From: Parapristionchus giblindavisi
Lineage: Eukaryota > Nematoda > Chromadorea > Rhabditida > Diplogasteridae
Reading direction: 5' to 3'
Assembly: GCA_943737045.1 (NCBI GenBank)
Contig: CALSFV010000213.1
Location: forward strand, 1,239,001 to 1,303,000
DNA length: 64,000 nt
Shown: positions 1 to 13,463 of the stretch, in pieces
Layout of the letters: each line of letters begins with the position of its first letter
How positions within the stretch are numbered: the first letter of the stretch is position 1
The notes under the pieces: generated by a model
What the model was told of the DNA's origin: nothing
Databases searched by the model: none
The model's input: the letters and a program-made list of their open reading frames with translations, nothing else
Program-made: the position numbers and the translations under genes

Positions 1-2431
1 TCGCCTTCACGCATGTTGCTCAGATTGATTGGTCTACAGCGGTGTAAACTCGACAAGGTAATACAGTGAATTATTGATTGACCGATACCGAATAAAGATG
101 TTTACATGTTGTTGTGATTTTAATCTTTGATCTTCTCTCAGTACTGTAAAGTATTATGATACTGTATTTGTGATGAAGACGAATATAATGGATTTAATTA
201 TATAGTTAGTGTTTCAGACCAAGTCTTTCGACAAGTATGAGGGCTTTCACGCATCATATTGATTGGTCTACAGCGGTATAAACTCGACAAGGTAATACAG
301 TGAATTATTGATTGACCGATACCGAATAAAGATGTTTACATGTTGTTGTGATTTTAATCTTTGATCGTCTCTCAGTACTGTATAGTATTATGATACTGTA
401 TTTGTGATGAAGACGAATATAATGGATTTACTTATATAGTTAGTGTTTCAGCCCGAGTCTTTCGACAAGTATGATCGCCTTCACGCATGTTGCTCAGATT
501 GATTGGTCTACAGCGGTGTAAACTCGACAAGGTAATACAGTGAATTATTGATTGACCGATACCGAATAAAGATGTTTACATGTTGTTGTGTTTTTATTCT
601 TTGATCTTCTCTCAGTACTGTATCGTATTATGATACTGTATTTGTGATGAAGACGAATATAATTTATTTAATTATATAGTTAGTGTTTCAGACCGAGTCT
701 TTCGACAAGTATGAGGGCCTTCACGCATGTTGCTCAGATTGATTGGTCTACAGCGGTGTAAACTCGACAAGGTAATACAGCGAATTATTGATTGACCGAT
801 ACCGAATAAAGATGTTTACATGTTGTTGTGATTTTAATCTTTGATCTTCTCTCAGTACTGTATAGTATTATGATACTGTATTTGTGATGAAGGCGAATAT
901 AATGGATTTACTTATATAGTTAGTGTTTCAGACCGAGTCTTTCGACAAGTATGAGGGCTTTCACGCATCATATTGATTGGTCTACAGCGATGCAAACTCG
1001 ACAAGGTAATACAGTGAATTATTGATTGACCGATACCGAATAAAGATGTTTACATGTTGTTGTGTTTTTATTCTTTGATCTTCTCTCAGTACTGTATCGT
1101 ATTATGATACTGTATTTGTGATGAAGACGAATATAATTTATTTAATTATATAGTTAGTGTTTCAGACCGAGTCTTTCGACAAGTATGATCGCCTTCACGC
1201 ATGTTGCTCAGATTGATTGGTCTACAGCGGTGTAAACTCGACAAGGTAATACAGTGAATTATTGATTGACCGATACCGAATAAAGATGTTTACATGTTGT
1301 TGTGTTTTTATTCTTTGATCTTCTCTCAGTACTGTATCGTATTATGATACTGTATTTGTGATGAAGACGAATATAATGGATTTAATTATATAGTTAGTGT
1401 TTCAGACCGAGTCTTTCGACAAGTATGAGGGCCTTCACGCATGTTGCTCAGATTGATTGGTCTACAGCGGTGTAAACTCGACAAGGTAATACAGTGAATT
1501 ATTGATTGACCGATACCGAATAAAGATGTTTACATGTTGTTGTGATTTTAATCTTTGATCTTCTCTCAGTACTGTATAGTATTATGATACTGTATTTGTG
1601 ATGAAGACGAATATAATGGATTTAATTATATAGTTATCGTTTCAGACCGAGTCTTTCGACAAGTATGAGGGCTTTCACGCATCATATTGATTGGTCTACA
1701 GCGGTGTAAACTCGACAAGGTAATACAGTGAATTATTGATTGACCGATACCGAATAAAGATGTTTACATGTTGTTGTGATTTTAATCTTTGATCTTCTCT
1801 CAGTACTGTATAGTATTATGATACTGTATTTGTGATGAAGACGAATATAATGGATTTAATTATATAGTTATCGTTTCAGACCGAGTCTTTCGACAAGTAT
1901 GAGGGCTTTCACGCATCATATTGATTGGTCTACAGCGGTGTAAACTCGACAAGGTAATACAGTGAATTATTGATTGACCGATACCGAATAAAGATGTTTA
2001 CATGTTGTTGTGATTTTAATCTTTGATCTTCTCTCAGTACTGTATAGTATTATGATACTGTATTTGTGATGAAGACGAATATAATGGTTTTAATTATATA
2101 GTTAGTGTTTCAGACCGAGTCTTTCGACAAGTATGAGGGCTTTCACGCATCATATTGATTGGTCTACAGCGGTATAAACTCGACAAGGTAATACAGTGAA
2201 TTATTGATTGACCGATACCGAATAAAGATGTTTACATGTTGTTGTGATTTTAATCTTTGATCTTCTCTCAGTACTGTATAGTATTATGATACTGTATTTG
2301 TGATGAAGGCGAATATAATGGATTTACTTATATAGTTAGTGTTTCAGACCGACTCTTTCGACAAGTGTGAGGGCTTTCACGCATCATATTGATTGGTCTA
2401 CAGCGATGTAAACTCGACAAGGTAATACAGT

Positions 2432-5400
2432 GAATTAATGATTGACCGATACCGAATAAAGATGTTTACATGTTGTTGTGATTTTAATCTTTGATCGTCT
2501 CTCAGTACTGTATAGTATTATGATACTGTATTTGTGATGAAGACGAATATAATGGATTTACTTATATAGTTAGTGTTTCAGCCCGAGTCTTTCGACAAGT
2601 ATGATCGCCTTCACGCATGTTGCTCAGATTGATTGGTCTACAGCGGTGTAAACTCGACAAGGTAATACAGTGAATTATTGATTGACCGATACCGAATAAA
2701 GATGTTTACATGTTGTTGTGATTTTAATCTTTGATCTTCTCTCAGTACTGTATCGTATTATGATACTGTATTTGTGATGAAGACGAATATAATGGATTTA
2801 ATTATATAGATATTGTTTCAGACTGAGTCTTTCGACAAGTATGAGGCCTTTCACGCATCATATTGATTGGTCTACAGCGGTGTAAACTCGACTAGGTAAT
2901 ACAGTGAATTATTGATTGACCGATACCGAATAAAGATGTTTACATGTTGTTGTGATTTTAATCTTTGATCTTCTCTCAGTACTGTATCGTATTATGATAC
3001 TGTATTTGTGATGAAGACGAATATAATGGATTTAATTATATAGTTATTGTTTCAGACCGAGTTTTTCGATAAGTATGAGGGATTTCACGCATCATATTGA
3101 TTGGTCTACAGCGGTATAAACTCGACAAGGTAATACAGTGAATTATTGATTGACCGATACCGAATAAAGATGTTTACATGTTGTTGTGTTTTTATTCTTT
3201 GATCTTCTCTCAGTACTGTATCGTATTATGATACTGTATTTGTGATGAAGACGAATATAATTTATTTAATTATATAGTTAGTGTTTCAGACCGAGTCTTT
3301 CGACAAGTATGAGGGCCTTCACGCATGTTGCTCAGATTGATTGGTCTACAGCGGTGTAAACTCGACAAGGTAATACAGTGAATTATTGATTGACCGATAC
3401 CGAATAAAGATGTTTACATGTTGTTGTGATTTTAATCTTTGATCTTCTCTCAGTACTGTATAGTATTATGATACTGTATTTGTGATGAAGACGAATATAA
3501 TGGATTTAATTATATAGTTAGTGTTTCAGACCAAGTCTTTCGACAAGTATGAGGGCTTTCACGCATCATATTGATTGGTCTACAGCGGTATAAACTCGAC
3601 AAGGTAATACAGTGAATTATTGATTGACCGATACCGAATAAAGATGTTTACATGTTGTTGTGATTTTAATCTTTGATCGTCTCTCAGTACTGTATAGTAT
3701 TATGATACTGTATTTGTGATGAAGACGAATATAATGGATTTACTTATATAGTTAGTGTTTCAGCCCGAGTCTTTCGACAAGTGTGAGGGCTTTCACGCAT
3801 CATATTGATTGGTCTACAGCGATGTAAACTCGACAAGGTAATACAGTGAATTAATGATTGACCGATACCGAATAAAGATGTTTACATGTTGTTGTGATTT
3901 TAATCTTTGATCGTCTCTCAGTACTGTATAGTATTATGATACTGTATTTGTGATGAAGACGAATATAATGGATTTACTTATATAGTTAGTGTTTCAGCCC
4001 GAGTCTTTCGACAAGTATGATCGCCTTCACGCATGTTGCTCAGATTGATTGGTCTACAGCGGTGTAAACTCGACAAGGTAATACAGTGAATTATTGATTG
4101 ACCGATACCGAATAAAGATGTTTACATGTTGTTGTGATTTTAATCTTTGATCTTCTCTCAGTACTGTATCGTATTATGATACTGTATTTGTGATGAAGAC
4201 GAATATAATGGATTTAATTATATAGATATTGTTTCAGACTGAGTCTTTCGACAAGTATGAGGCCTTTCACGCATCATATTGATTGGTCTACAGCGGTGTA
4301 AACTCGACAAGGTAATACAGTGAATTATTGATTGACCGATACCGAATAAAGATGTTTACATGTTGTTGTGATTTTAATCTTTGATCTTCTCTCAGTACTG
4401 TATAGTATTATGATACTGTATTTGTGATGAAGACGAATATAATGGATTTAATTATATAGTTAGTGTTTCAGACCGAGTCTTTCGACAAGTGTGAGGGCTT
4501 TCACGCATCATATTGATTGGTCTACAGCGATGTAAACTCGACAAGGTAATACAGTGAATTAATGATTGACCGATACCGAATAAAGATGTTTACATGTTGT
4601 TGTGATTTTAATCTTTGATCGTCTCTCAGTACTGTATAGTATTATGATACTGTATTTGTGATGAAGACGAATATAATGGATTTACTTATATAGTTAGTGT
4701 TTCAGCCCGAGTCTTTCGACAAGTATGATCGCCTTCACGCATGTTGCTCAGATTGATTGGTCTACAGCGGTGTAAACTCGACAAGGTAATACAGTGAATT
4801 ATTGATTGACCGATACCGAATAAAGATGTTTACATGTTGTTGTGATTTTAATCTTTGATCTTCTCTCAGTACTGTATCGTATTATGATACTGTATTTGTG
4901 ATGAAGACGAATATAATGGATTTAATTATATAGATATTGTTTCAGACTGAGTCTTTCGACAAGTATGAGGCCTTTCACGCATCATATTGATTGGTCTACA
5001 GCGGTGTAAACTCGACTAGGTAATACAGTGAATTATTGATTGACCGATACCGAATAAAGATGTTTACATGTTGTTGTGATTTTAATCTTTGATCTTCTCT
5101 CAGTACTGTATCGTATTATGATACTGTATTTGTGATGAAGACGAATATAATGGATTTAATTATATAGTTATTGTTTCAGACCGAGTTTTTCGATAAGTAT
5201 GAGGGATTTCACGCATCATATTGATTGGTCTACAGCGGTATAAACTCGACAAGGTAATACAGTGAATTATTGATTGACCGATACCGAATAAAGATGTTTA
5301 CATGTTGTTGTGTTTTTATTCTTTGATCTTCTCTCAGTACTGTATCGTATTATGATACTGTATTTGTGATGAAGACGAATATAATTTATTTAATTATATA

Positions 5401-6940
5401 GTTAGTGTTTCAGACCGAGTCTTTCGACAAGTATGAGGGCCTTCACGCATGTTGCTCAGATTGATTGGTCTACAGCGGTGTAAACTCGACAAGGTAATAC
5501 AGTGAATTATTGATTGACCGATACCGAATAAAGATGTTTACATGTTGTTGTGATTTTAATCTTTGATCTTCTCTCAGTACTGTATCGTATTATGATACTG
5601 TATTTGTGATGAAGACGAATATAATGGATTTAATTATATAGATATTGTTTCAGACTGAGTCTTTCGACAAGTATGAGGCCTTTCACGCATCATATTGATT
5701 GGTCTACAGCGGTGTAAACTCGACTAGGTAATACAGTGAATTATTGATTGACCGATACCGAATAAAGATGTTTACATGTTGTTGTGATTTTAATCTTTGA
5801 TCTTCTCTCAGTACTGTATCGTATTATGATACTGTATTTGTGATGAAGACGAATATAATGGATTTAATTATATAGTTATTGTTTCAGACCGAGATTTTCG
5901 ATAAGTATGAGGGATTTCACGCATCATATTGGTTGGTCTACAGCGGTATAAACTCGACAAGGTAATACAGTGAATTATTGATTGACCGATAACGAATAAA
6001 GATGTTTACATGTTGTTGTGATTTTAATCTTTGATCTTCTCTTAGTACTGTATCGTATTATGATACTGTATTTGTGATGAAGACGAATATAATGGATTTA
6101 ATTATATAGATATTGTTTCAGACTGAGTCTTTCGACAAGTATGAGGGCTTTCACGCATCATATTGATTGGTCTACAGCGGTGTAAACTCGACAAGGTAAT
6201 ACAGTGAATTATTGATTGACCGATACCGAATAAAGATGTTTACATGTTGTTGTGATTTTAATCTTTGATCGTCTCTCAGTACTGTATAGTATTATGATAC
6301 TGTATTTGTGATGAAGACGAATATAATGGATTTACTTATATAGTTAGTGTTTCAGCCCGAGTCTTTCGACAAGTATGATCGCCTTCACGCATGTTGCTCA
6401 GATTGATTGGTCTACAGCGGTGTAAACTCGACAAGGTAATACAGTGAATTATTGATTGACCGATACCGAATAAAGATGTTTACATGTTGTTGTGATTTTA
6501 ATCTTTGATCTTCTCTCAGTACTGTATCGTATTATGATACTGTATTTGTGATGAAGACGAATATAATGGATTTAATTATATAGATATTGTTTCAGACTGA
6601 GTCTTTCGACAAGTATGAGGCCTTTCACGCATCATATTGATTGGTCTACAGCGGTGTAAACTCGACTAGGTAATACAGTGAATTATTGATTGACCGATAC
6701 CGAATAAAGATGTTTACATGTTGTTGTGATTTTAATCTTTGATCTTCTCTCAGTACTGTATCGTATTATGATACTGTATTTGTGATGAAGACGAATATAA
6801 TGGATTTAATTATATAGTTATTGTTTCAGACCGAGTTTTTCGATAAGTATGAGGGATTTCACGCATCATATTGATTGGTCTACAGCGGTATAAACTCGAC
6901 AAGGTAATACAGTGAATTATTGATTGACCGATAACGAATA
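2432..6940 (+). repeat. Higher-order repeats with 708, 942, 1416 and 2124 bp spacing
   Basis: Private variants act as tracers. The change ttaatgattg occurs at about 2432, 3848 and 4556 (spacings 1416 and 708 bp, i.e. 6 and 3 monomers). The change actagg for acaagg occurs at 2891, 5015, 5723 and 6665 (2124, 708 and 942 bp, i.e. 9, 3 and 4 monomers). The change ataacgaata recurs near 5991 and 6933 (942 bp). Every spacing is an exact sum of 234 and 240 bp. This indicates unequal exchange or amplification in whole-monomer blocks rather than one fixed higher-order unit. Confidence 0.85.
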
Positions 6941-8266
6941 AAGATGTTTACATGTTGTTGTGATTTTAATCTTTGATCTTCTCTTAGTACTGTATCGTAT
7001 TATGATACTGTATTTGTGATGAAGACGAATATAATGGATTTAATTATATAGATATTGTTTCAGACTGAGTCTTTCGACAAGTATGAGGGCTTTCACGCAT
7101 CATATTGATTGGTCTACAGCGGTGTAAACTCGACAAGGTAATACAGTGAATTATTGATTGACCGATACCGAATAAAGATGTTTACATGTTGTTGTGATTT
7201 TAATCTTTGATCGTCTCTCAGTACTGTATAGTATTATGATACTGTATTTGTGATGAAGACGAATATAATGGATTTACTTATATAGTTAGTGTTTCAGCCC
7301 GAGTCTTTCGACAAGTATGATCGCCTTCACGCATGTTGCTCAGATTGATTGGTCTACAGCGGTGTAAACTCGACAAGGTAATACAGTGAATTATTGATTG
7401 ACCGATACCGAATAAAGATGTTTACATGTTGTTGTGATTTTAATCTTTGATCTTCTCTCAGTACTGTATAGTATTATGATACTGTATTTGTGATGAAGAC
7501 GAATATAATGGATTTAATTATATAGTTAGTGTTTCAGACCAAGTCTTTCGACAAGTATGAGGGCTTTCACGCATCATATTGATTGGTCTACAGCGGTATA
7601 AACTCGACAAGGTAATACAGTGAATTATTGATTGACCGATACCGAATAAAGATGTTTACATGTTGTTGTGCTTTTAATCTTTGATCGTCTCTCAGTACTG
7701 TATAGTATTATGATACTGTATTTGTGATGAAGACGAATATAATGGATTTACTTATATAGTTAGTGTTTCAGCCCGAGTCTTTCGACAAGTATGATCGCCT
7801 TCACGCATGTTGCTCAGATTGATTGGTCTACAGCGGTGTAAACTCGACAAGGTAATACAGTGAATTATTGATTGACCGATACCGAATAAAGATGTTTACA
7901 TGTTGTTGTGATTTTAATCTTTGATCTTCTCTCAGTACTGTATAGTATTATGATACTGTATTTGTGATGAAGACGAATATAATGGATTTAATTATATAGT
8001 TAGTGTTTCAGACCGAGTCTTTCGACAAGTATGAGGGCTTTCACGCATCATATTGATTGGTCTACAGCGGTATAAACTCGACAAGGTAATACAGTGAATT
8101 ATTGATTGACCGATACCGAATAAAGATGTTTACATGTTGTTGTGATTTTAATCTTTGATCTTCTCTCAGTACTGTATAGTATTATGATACTGTATTTGTG
8201 ATGAAGGCGAATATAATGGATTTACTTATATAGTTAGTGTTTCAGACCGAGTCTTTCGACAAGTAT

Positions 8267-11200
8267 GATCGCCTTCACGCATGTTGCTCAGATTGATTGG
8301 TCTACAGCGGTGTAAACTCGACAAGGTAATACAGTGAATTATTGATTGACCGATACCGAATAAAGATGTTTACATGTTGTTGTGTTTTTATTCTTTGATC
8401 TTCTCTCAGTACTGTATCGTATTATGATACTGTATTTGTGATGAAGACGAATATAATGGATTTAATTATATAGTTAGTGTTTCAGACCGAGTCTTTCGAC
8501 AAGTATGAGGGCCTTCACGCATGTTGCTCAGATTGATTGGTCTACAGCGGTGTAAACTCGACAAGGTAATACAGTGAATTATTGATTGACCGATACCGAA
8601 TAAAGATGTTTACATGTTGTTGTGATTTTAATCTTTGATCTTCTCTCAGTACTGTATAGTATTATGATACTGTATTTGTGATGAAGACGAATATAATGGA
8701 TTTAATTATATAGTTATCGTTTCAGACCGAGTCTTTCGACAAGTATGAGGGCTTTCACGCATCATATTGATTGGTCTACAGCGGTGTAAACTCGACAAGG
8801 TAATACAGTGAATTATTGATTGACCGATACCGAATAAAGATGTTTACATGTTGTTGTGATTTTAATCTTTGATCTTCTCTCAGTACTGTATAGTATTATG
8901 ATACTGTATTTGTGATGAAGACGAATATAATGGATTTAATTATATAGTTAGTGTTTCAGACCGAGTCTTTCGACAAGTATGAGGGCTTTCACGCATCATA
9001 TTGATTGGTCTACAGCGGTATAAACTCGACAAGGTAATACAGTGAATTATTGATTGACCGATACCGAATAAAGATGTTTACATGTTGTTGTGATTTTAAT
9101 CTTTGATCTTCTCTCAGTACTGTATAGTATTATGATACTGTATTTGTGATGAAGGCGAATATAATGGATTTAATTATATAGTTAGTGTTTCAGACCGAGT
9201 CTTTCGACAAGTATGAGGGCTTTCACGCATCATATTGATTGGTCTACAGCGGTATAAACTCGACAAGGTAATACAGTGAATTATTGATTGACCGATACCG
9301 AATAAAGATGTTTACATGTTGTTGTGTTTTTATTCTTTGATCTTCTCTCAGTACTGTATCGTATTATGATACTGTATTTGTGATGAAGACGAATATAATG
9401 GATTTAATTATATAGTTAGTGTTTCAGACCGAGTCTTTCGACAAGTATGAGGGCCTTCACGCATGTTGCTCAGATTGATTGGTCTACAGCGGTGTAAACT
9501 CGACAAGGTAATACAGTGAATTATTGATTGACCGATACCGAATAAAGATGTTTACATGTTGTTGTGATTTTAATCTTTGATCTTCTCTCAGTACTGTATA
9601 GTATTATGATACTGTATTTGTGATGAAGACGAATATAATGGATTTAATTATATAGTTATCGTTTCAGACCGAGTCTTTCGACAAGTATGAGGGCTTTCAC
9701 GCATCATATTGATTGGTCTACAGCGGTGTAAACTCGACAAGGTAATACAGTGAATTATTGATTGACCGATACCGAATAAAGATGTTTACATGTTGTTGTG
9801 ATTTTAATCTTTGATCTTCTCTCAGTACTGTATAGTATTATGATACTGTATTTGTGATGAAGACGAATATAATGGATTTAATTATATAGTTATCGTTTCA
9901 GACCGAGTCTTTCGACAAGTATGAGGGCTTTCACGCATCATATTGATTGGTCTACAGCGGTGTAAACTCGACAAGGTAATACAGTGAATTATTGATTGAC
10001 CGATACCGAATAAAGATGTTTACATGTTGTTGTGATTTTAATCTTTGATCTTCTCTCAGTACTGTATAGTATTATGATACTGTATTTGTGATGAAGACGA
10101 ATATAATGGATTTAATTATATAGTTAGTGTTTCAGACCGAGTCTTTCGACAAGTATGAGGGCTTTCACGCATCATATTGATTGGTCTACAGCGGTATAAA
10201 CTCGACAAGGTAATACAGTGAATTATTGATTGACCGATACCGAATAAAGATGTTTACATGTTGTTGTGATTTTAATCTTTGATCTTCTCTCAGTACTGTA
10301 TAGTATTATGATACTGTATTTGTGATGAAGGCGAATATAATGGATTTACTTATATAGTTAGTGTTTCAGACCGAGTCTTTCGACAAGTATGATCGCCTTC
10401 ACGCATGTTGCTCAGATTGATTGGTCTACAGCGGTGTAAACTCGACAAGGTAATACAGTGAATTATTGATTGACCGATACCGAATAAAGATGTTTACATG
10501 TTGTTGTGTTTTTATTCTTTGATCTTCTCTCAGTACTGTATCGTATTATGATACTGTATTTGTGATGAAGACGAATATAATGGATTTAATTATATAGTTA
10601 GTGTTTCAGACCGAGTCTTTCGACAAGTATGAGGGCCTTCACGCATGTTGCTCAGATTGATTGGTCTACAGCGGTGTAAACTCGACAAGGTAATACAGTG
10701 AATTATTGATTGACCGATACCGAATAAAGATGTTTACATGTTGTTGTGATTTTAATCTTTGATCTTCTCTCAGTACTGTATAGTATTATGATACTGTATT
10801 TGTGATGAAGACGAATATAATGGATTTAATTATATAGTTATCGTTTCAGACCGAGTCTTTCGACAAGTATGAGGGCTTTCACGCATCATATTGATTGGTC
10901 TACAGCGGTGTAAACTCGACAAGGTAATACAGTGAATTATTGATTGACCGATACCGAATAAAGATGTTTACATGTTGTTGTGATTTTAATCTTTGATCTT
11001 CTCTCAGTACTGTATAGTATTATGATACTGTATTTGTGATGAAGACGAATATAATGGATTTAATTATATAGTTAGTGTTTCAGACCGAGTCTTTCGACAA
11101 GTATGAGGGCTTTCACGCATCATATTGATTGGTCTACAGCGGTATAAACTCGACAAGGTAATACAGTGAATTATTGATTGACCGATACCGAATAAAGATG

Positions 11201-12514
11201 TTTACATGTTGTTGTGATTTTAATCTTTGATCTTCTCTCAGTACTGTATAGTATTATGATACTGTATTTGTGATGAAGGCGAATATAATGGATTTAATTA
11301 TATAGTTAGTGTTTCAGACCGAGTCTTTCGACAAGTATGAGGGCTTTCACGCATCATATTGATTGGTCTACAGCGGTATAAACTCGACAAGGTAATACAG
11401 TGAATTATTGATTGACCGATACCGAATAAAGATGTTTACATGTTGTTGTGTTTTTATTCTTTGATCTTCTCTCAGTACTGTATCGTATTATGATACTGTA
11501 TTTGTGATGAAGACGAATATAATGGATTTAATTATATAGTTAGTGTTTCAGACCGAGTCTTTCGACAAGTATGAGGGCCTTCACGCATGTTGCTCAGATT
11601 GATTGGTCTACAGCGGTGTAAACTCGACAAGGTAATACAGTGAATTATTGATTGACCGATACCGAATAAAGATGTTTACATGTTGTTGTGATTTTAATCT
11701 TTGATCTTCTCTCAGTACTGTATAGTATTATGATACTGTATTTGTGATGAAGACGAATATAATGGATTTAATTATATAGTTATCGTTTCAGACCGAGTCT
11801 TTCGACAAGTATGAGGGCTTTCACGCATCATATTGATTGGTCTACAGCGGTGTAAACTCGACAAGGTAATACAGTGAATTATTGACTGACCGATACCGAA
11901 TAAAGATGTTTACATGTTGTTGTGATTTTAATCTTTGATCTTCTCTCAGTACTGTATAGTATTATGATACTGTATTTGTGATGAAGACGAATATAATGGA
12001 TTTAATTATATAGTTATCGTTTCAGACCGAGTCTTTCGACAAGTATGAGGGCTTTCACGCATCATATTGATTGGTCTACAGCGGTGTAAACTCGACAAGG
12101 TAATACAGTGAATTATTGATTGACCGATACCGAATAAAGATGTTTACATGTTGTTGTGATTTTAATCTTTGATCTTCTCTCAGTACTGTATAGTATTATG
12201 ATACTGTATTTGTGATGAAGACGAATATAATGGATTTAATTATATAGTTAGTGTTTCAGACCGAGTCTTTCGACAAGTATGAGGGCTTTCACGCATCATA
12301 TTGATTGGTCTACAGCGGTATAAACTCGACAAGGTAATACAGTGAATTATTGATTGACCGATACCGAATAAAGATGTTTACATGTTGTTGTGATTTTAAT
12401 CTTTGATCTTCTCTCAGTACTGTATAGTATTATGATACTGTATTTGTGATGAAGGCGAATATAATGGATTTACTTATATAGTTAGTGTTTCAGACCGAGT
12501 CTTTCGACAAGTAT
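8267..12514 (+). repeat. Two tandem 2124-bp higher-order repeats (9-mers)
   Basis: The gatcgcc monomer start recurs at 8267, 10391 and 12515, exactly 2124 bp apart. Each unit has nine monomers in the order 240-240-234-234-234-240-234-234-234. The linked variants tttttattc, tatcgtatt and gaaggcgaat fall at matching places in the unit. A third copy begins at 12515 and is interrupted by the Helitron at 12,646, so the Helitron landed in an already amplified array. Confidence 0.9.
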
Positions 12515-12645
12515 GATCGCCTTCACGCATGTTGCTCAGATTGATTGGTCTACAGCGGTGTAAACTCGACAAGGTAATACAGTGAATTATTGATTGACCG
12601 ATACCGAATAAAGATGTTTACATGTTGTTGTGTTTTATTCTTTGA

Positions 12646-12887
12646 CCAGACGTGAGCTCCGCTAACGCGGAGCTTAATGAACTTTCTGGAAGCTTGAGAG
12701 AGAAGAGAGAGAGAGAGGCGAGAACAGAGAAAAAGAGAGAGAGGCGGAGAGAGATAGCGCCCGCGACTTGTTATAACATGAAATTTGTGGTGCGCGGCGG
12801 AGAGAGAGTGGAAGAGAAATAGAGAGAGAAAAGTGGGCGTGGCTTGAACAAACGCCATCACTATTCTGTTTTATTTATAGTGTATGA
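12646..12887 (-). mobile_element. Internal 242-bp mini-Helitron-like unit
   Basis: A second 5'-terminus-like sequence lies inside the Helitron. On the minus strand, TCATACACTATAAATAAA begins at 12,887, preceded by A. With the shared 3' end at 12,646 this makes a complete-looking 242-bp Helitron. The stretch 12,835-12,887 matches the outer 5' end at 16,977-17,030 over about 54 nt, with only a few substitutions and one indel. The interior is GA-rich and has a three-block heat-shock element at 12,679-12,691 (GAActTTCtgGAA). It may be an ancestral short element that gained the minisatellite by starting from a second upstream 5' end. The polarity of events is inference. Confidence 0.65.
12655..12674 (-). 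other. Helitron 3'-terminal stem-loop
   Basis: A perfect 8-bp inverted repeat: AGCTCCGC at 12,655-12,662 and GCGGAGCT at 12,667-12,674, with the 4-nt loop TAAC. It lies 9 nt inside the CTGG terminus at 12,646. Position, size and GC-richness match the palindrome that acts as the termination signal in rolling-circle Helitron transposition. Confidence 0.85.
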
Positions 12888-13380
12888 TTTTTGGAATGTT
12901 CTGGAACCTTCTGTAAACTACTTGAACCTTATAGGATGTTTTGGAACTGTCTCGACTGTTCTAGAACTTTTATTTAGTTTTGGAATGTTCTGGAATGATT
13001 TGGAGTCTTATAGAATGTTCTAGAATCTTCTGGAAATTTCTGGAATCTTTGATATTGATCAACATCAACAGACTGCTGGAATGTTCTAGAAAGTGCTACT
13101 ATCTTCTAGAACTTTCTAACACTTCTGGAATGTTAAAGATTTTTTTAGAATGTTTTGGTATCTCCTGGAATGTTCAAGAGTGTTTTGGAATGTTCTGGAA
13201 TGTTTTGCATCTCATGTAATGTTCTAGAGTGTTTTGGAATGTTCTGGAATGTTCCAGAATCTTCTGGAATTTTCTGGAACCTTTGAAATTGATCAAAATT
13301 AACAGACTGCTGGAATGTTCTAGAAAGTTTTAGAAACTTCTTGAATGTTCTATTATTTCCTAGAATGTTCTGGATAGGGA
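12888..13380. promoter_or_regulatory. Degenerate heat-shock-element-rich zone
   Basis: About 490 bp built from irregular repeats of ggaatgttctggaa, ttctagaa and related blocks. Alternating GAA and TTC pentamers at correct spacing (for example GAAtgTTCtgGAA near 12,895, 12,983 and 13,239) satisfy the nGAAnnTTCnnGAAn rule for HSF trimer binding many times over. The repeats are not in clean register, so this looks like an older, decayed relative of the neighbouring minisatellite. Short open frames across it are repeat artefacts. Binding by HSF is predicted, not shown. Confidence 0.65.
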
Positions 13381-13390
13381 GCGAAGAGAG

Positions 13391-13396
<6 letters not shown>

Positions 13397-13460
<64 letters not shown>
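13397..13460. repeat. (GA)n microsatellite
   Basis: A nearly pure GA dinucleotide run of about 60 bp directly upstream of the first minisatellite unit. The same GA tract, 8-12 bp long and once expanded near 14,617-14,641, forms part of every minisatellite unit. Variation in its length explains the 64 versus 66 bp unit sizes. Confidence 0.95.

Positions 13461-13463
<3 letters not shown>

Larger units (their letters stand above)
1..12645 (+). repeat. Satellite array, segment A (234/240-bp monomers)
   Basis: About 53 head-to-tail monomers, all in one orientation. The 240-bp class carries gttgctcagatt after 'cacgcat'; the 234-bp class carries catatt at the same place. Monomers are AT-rich, and stop codons in all frames prevent long reading frames. 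Recurrent variants include tatagtatt/tatcgtatt, gattttaatc/tttttattc, gttatcg/gttagtg/gatattg, and gagggc/gatcgcc. They recur in fixed combinations, which shows blockwise amplification. The segment begins mid-array at the window edge and ends at the Helitron insertion point. I see no genes, RNA genes or other elements inside it. Function is not visible from sequence; a structural heterochromatin or centromere role is inference. Confidence 0.98.

Noticed and set aside
1..12645. CRISPR array
   Set aside because: Monomers of 234/240 bp repeat over their whole length with no unique spacers between short repeats; this is satellite DNA.
12550..12861. 103-codon minus-strand open frame
   Set aside because: It spans the satellite/Helitron junction and GA-rich DNA, with no recognisable domain; an insertion artefact.
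12980..13219. 79-codon plus-strand open frame rich in Trp, Phe and Glu
   Set aside because: Produced by repeated ggaatgttctggaa-type motifs; low complexity and no domain.
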